A stretch of DNA of 64,000 bases from Micromonospora rubida (GTDB lineage: Bacteria > Actinomycetota > Actinomycetes > Mycobacteriales > Micromonosporaceae): contig NZ_JAAALO010000003.1 in NCBI RefSeq assembly GCF_009908295.1, forward strand, positions 620,001 through 684,000. Direction: 5' to 3'. This document shows, one piece after another, positions 63,963 to 64,000 of this stretch (position 1 is the first letter of the stretch; the number at the start of each line of letters is the position of its first letter). Under the pieces are notes generated by a model. That model was not told the DNA's origin, searched no databases, and was given only the letters and a program-made list of their open reading frames with translations. A program made the position numbers and the translations under genes.

Positions 63963-64000
63963 CGCATTCACGGGACCGGTATTGACCCGTGCGGCCGTAA

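Noticed and set aside
63600..64000. tRNA genes as an integration site for a mobile element
   Set aside because: No integrase, no duplicated tRNA 3' end and no phage genes occur nearby. The surroundings are core genes.

Overview
The window is a high-GC chromosome segment from a filamentous actinobacterium, most likely Micromonospora or a close relative in the Micromonosporaceae. This rests on the very high G+C at third codon positions, frequent GTG starts, stop/start overlaps of the GTGA/ATGA type, helix-turn-helix (DUF5753) and DUF397 gene pairs, an E1-like transketolase protein, a BCAA gene order typical of the group, and the FAH-family / tRNA-Gln / tRNA-Glu block at the right end. No plasmid, phage or transposase gene was seen. 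Most of it reads as core chromosome, with one accessory segment at about 20.5-28.5 kb that is visibly richer in A/T.

Layout. 0-7 kb: a thiamine-diphosphate E1-like enzyme, an intergenic region of large inverted repeats, a membrane metallophosphoesterase, a PQQ-type sugar dehydrogenase lipoprotein and a 2-hydroxyacid dehydrogenase. 7-10 kb: an alpha/beta hydrolase, an MFS transporter and a divergent TetR regulator with two matching operators. 10-13 kb: a PH-domain protein and a degenerate GGDEF-EAL protein. 13.3-20.5 kb: a LacI regulator diverging from a sugar-binding protein, two permeases and a GH2 beta-mannosidase, with a promoter and two CebR-like boxes between them. 20.5-28.5 kb: the accessory segment, with a three-gene ATPase / RloB (Toprim-like) / HNH cassette that looks like phage defence, a pentapeptide-repeat membrane protein, a frameshifted gene, a PatB-type lyase, two tandem DUF397 genes and their XRE regulator. 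28.7-32.5 kb: a coupled pair encoding a small protein and a cysteine-rich zinc-ribbon protein, a lipoprotein and a membrane protein.

32.5-51.4 kb is a dispersed branched-chain amino acid region: ilvD, ilvB-ilvN-ilvC, serA, leuB, ilvE and cimA, interleaved with an intact GGDEF-EAL protein, an ApbE-like protein, a tyrosine phosphatase, a PRC-barrel protein and ahpC-ahpD. Two transcription attenuators are readable. One before ilvB has a 10-codon leader peptide with Leu-Arg-Val-Leu followed by a hairpin and a U-tract terminator. One before cimA has a 10-codon leader with Val-Val-Ile-Ile followed by a U-tract terminator. Together they suggest that starvation for Leu/Val and for Val/Ile is sensed separately at acetolactate synthase and at citramalate synthase.

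51-64 kb: an exo/endonuclease/phosphatase-family membrane protein, a secreted protein, a MoxR-DUF58-VWA cassette followed by an HtrA-like protease and an ArfB-like ribosome rescue factor, an acetyltransferase, a secreted SGNH esterase with a CBM2 domain, a putative DNA glycosylase, a DUF-type membrane protein, an FAH-family hydrolase and two tRNA genes. Many genes appear to be leaderless: six starts are preceded by TANNNT at exactly 6 nt.

All calls come from reading the sequence. Family names are from recognition of motifs and overall similarity, not from database searches.
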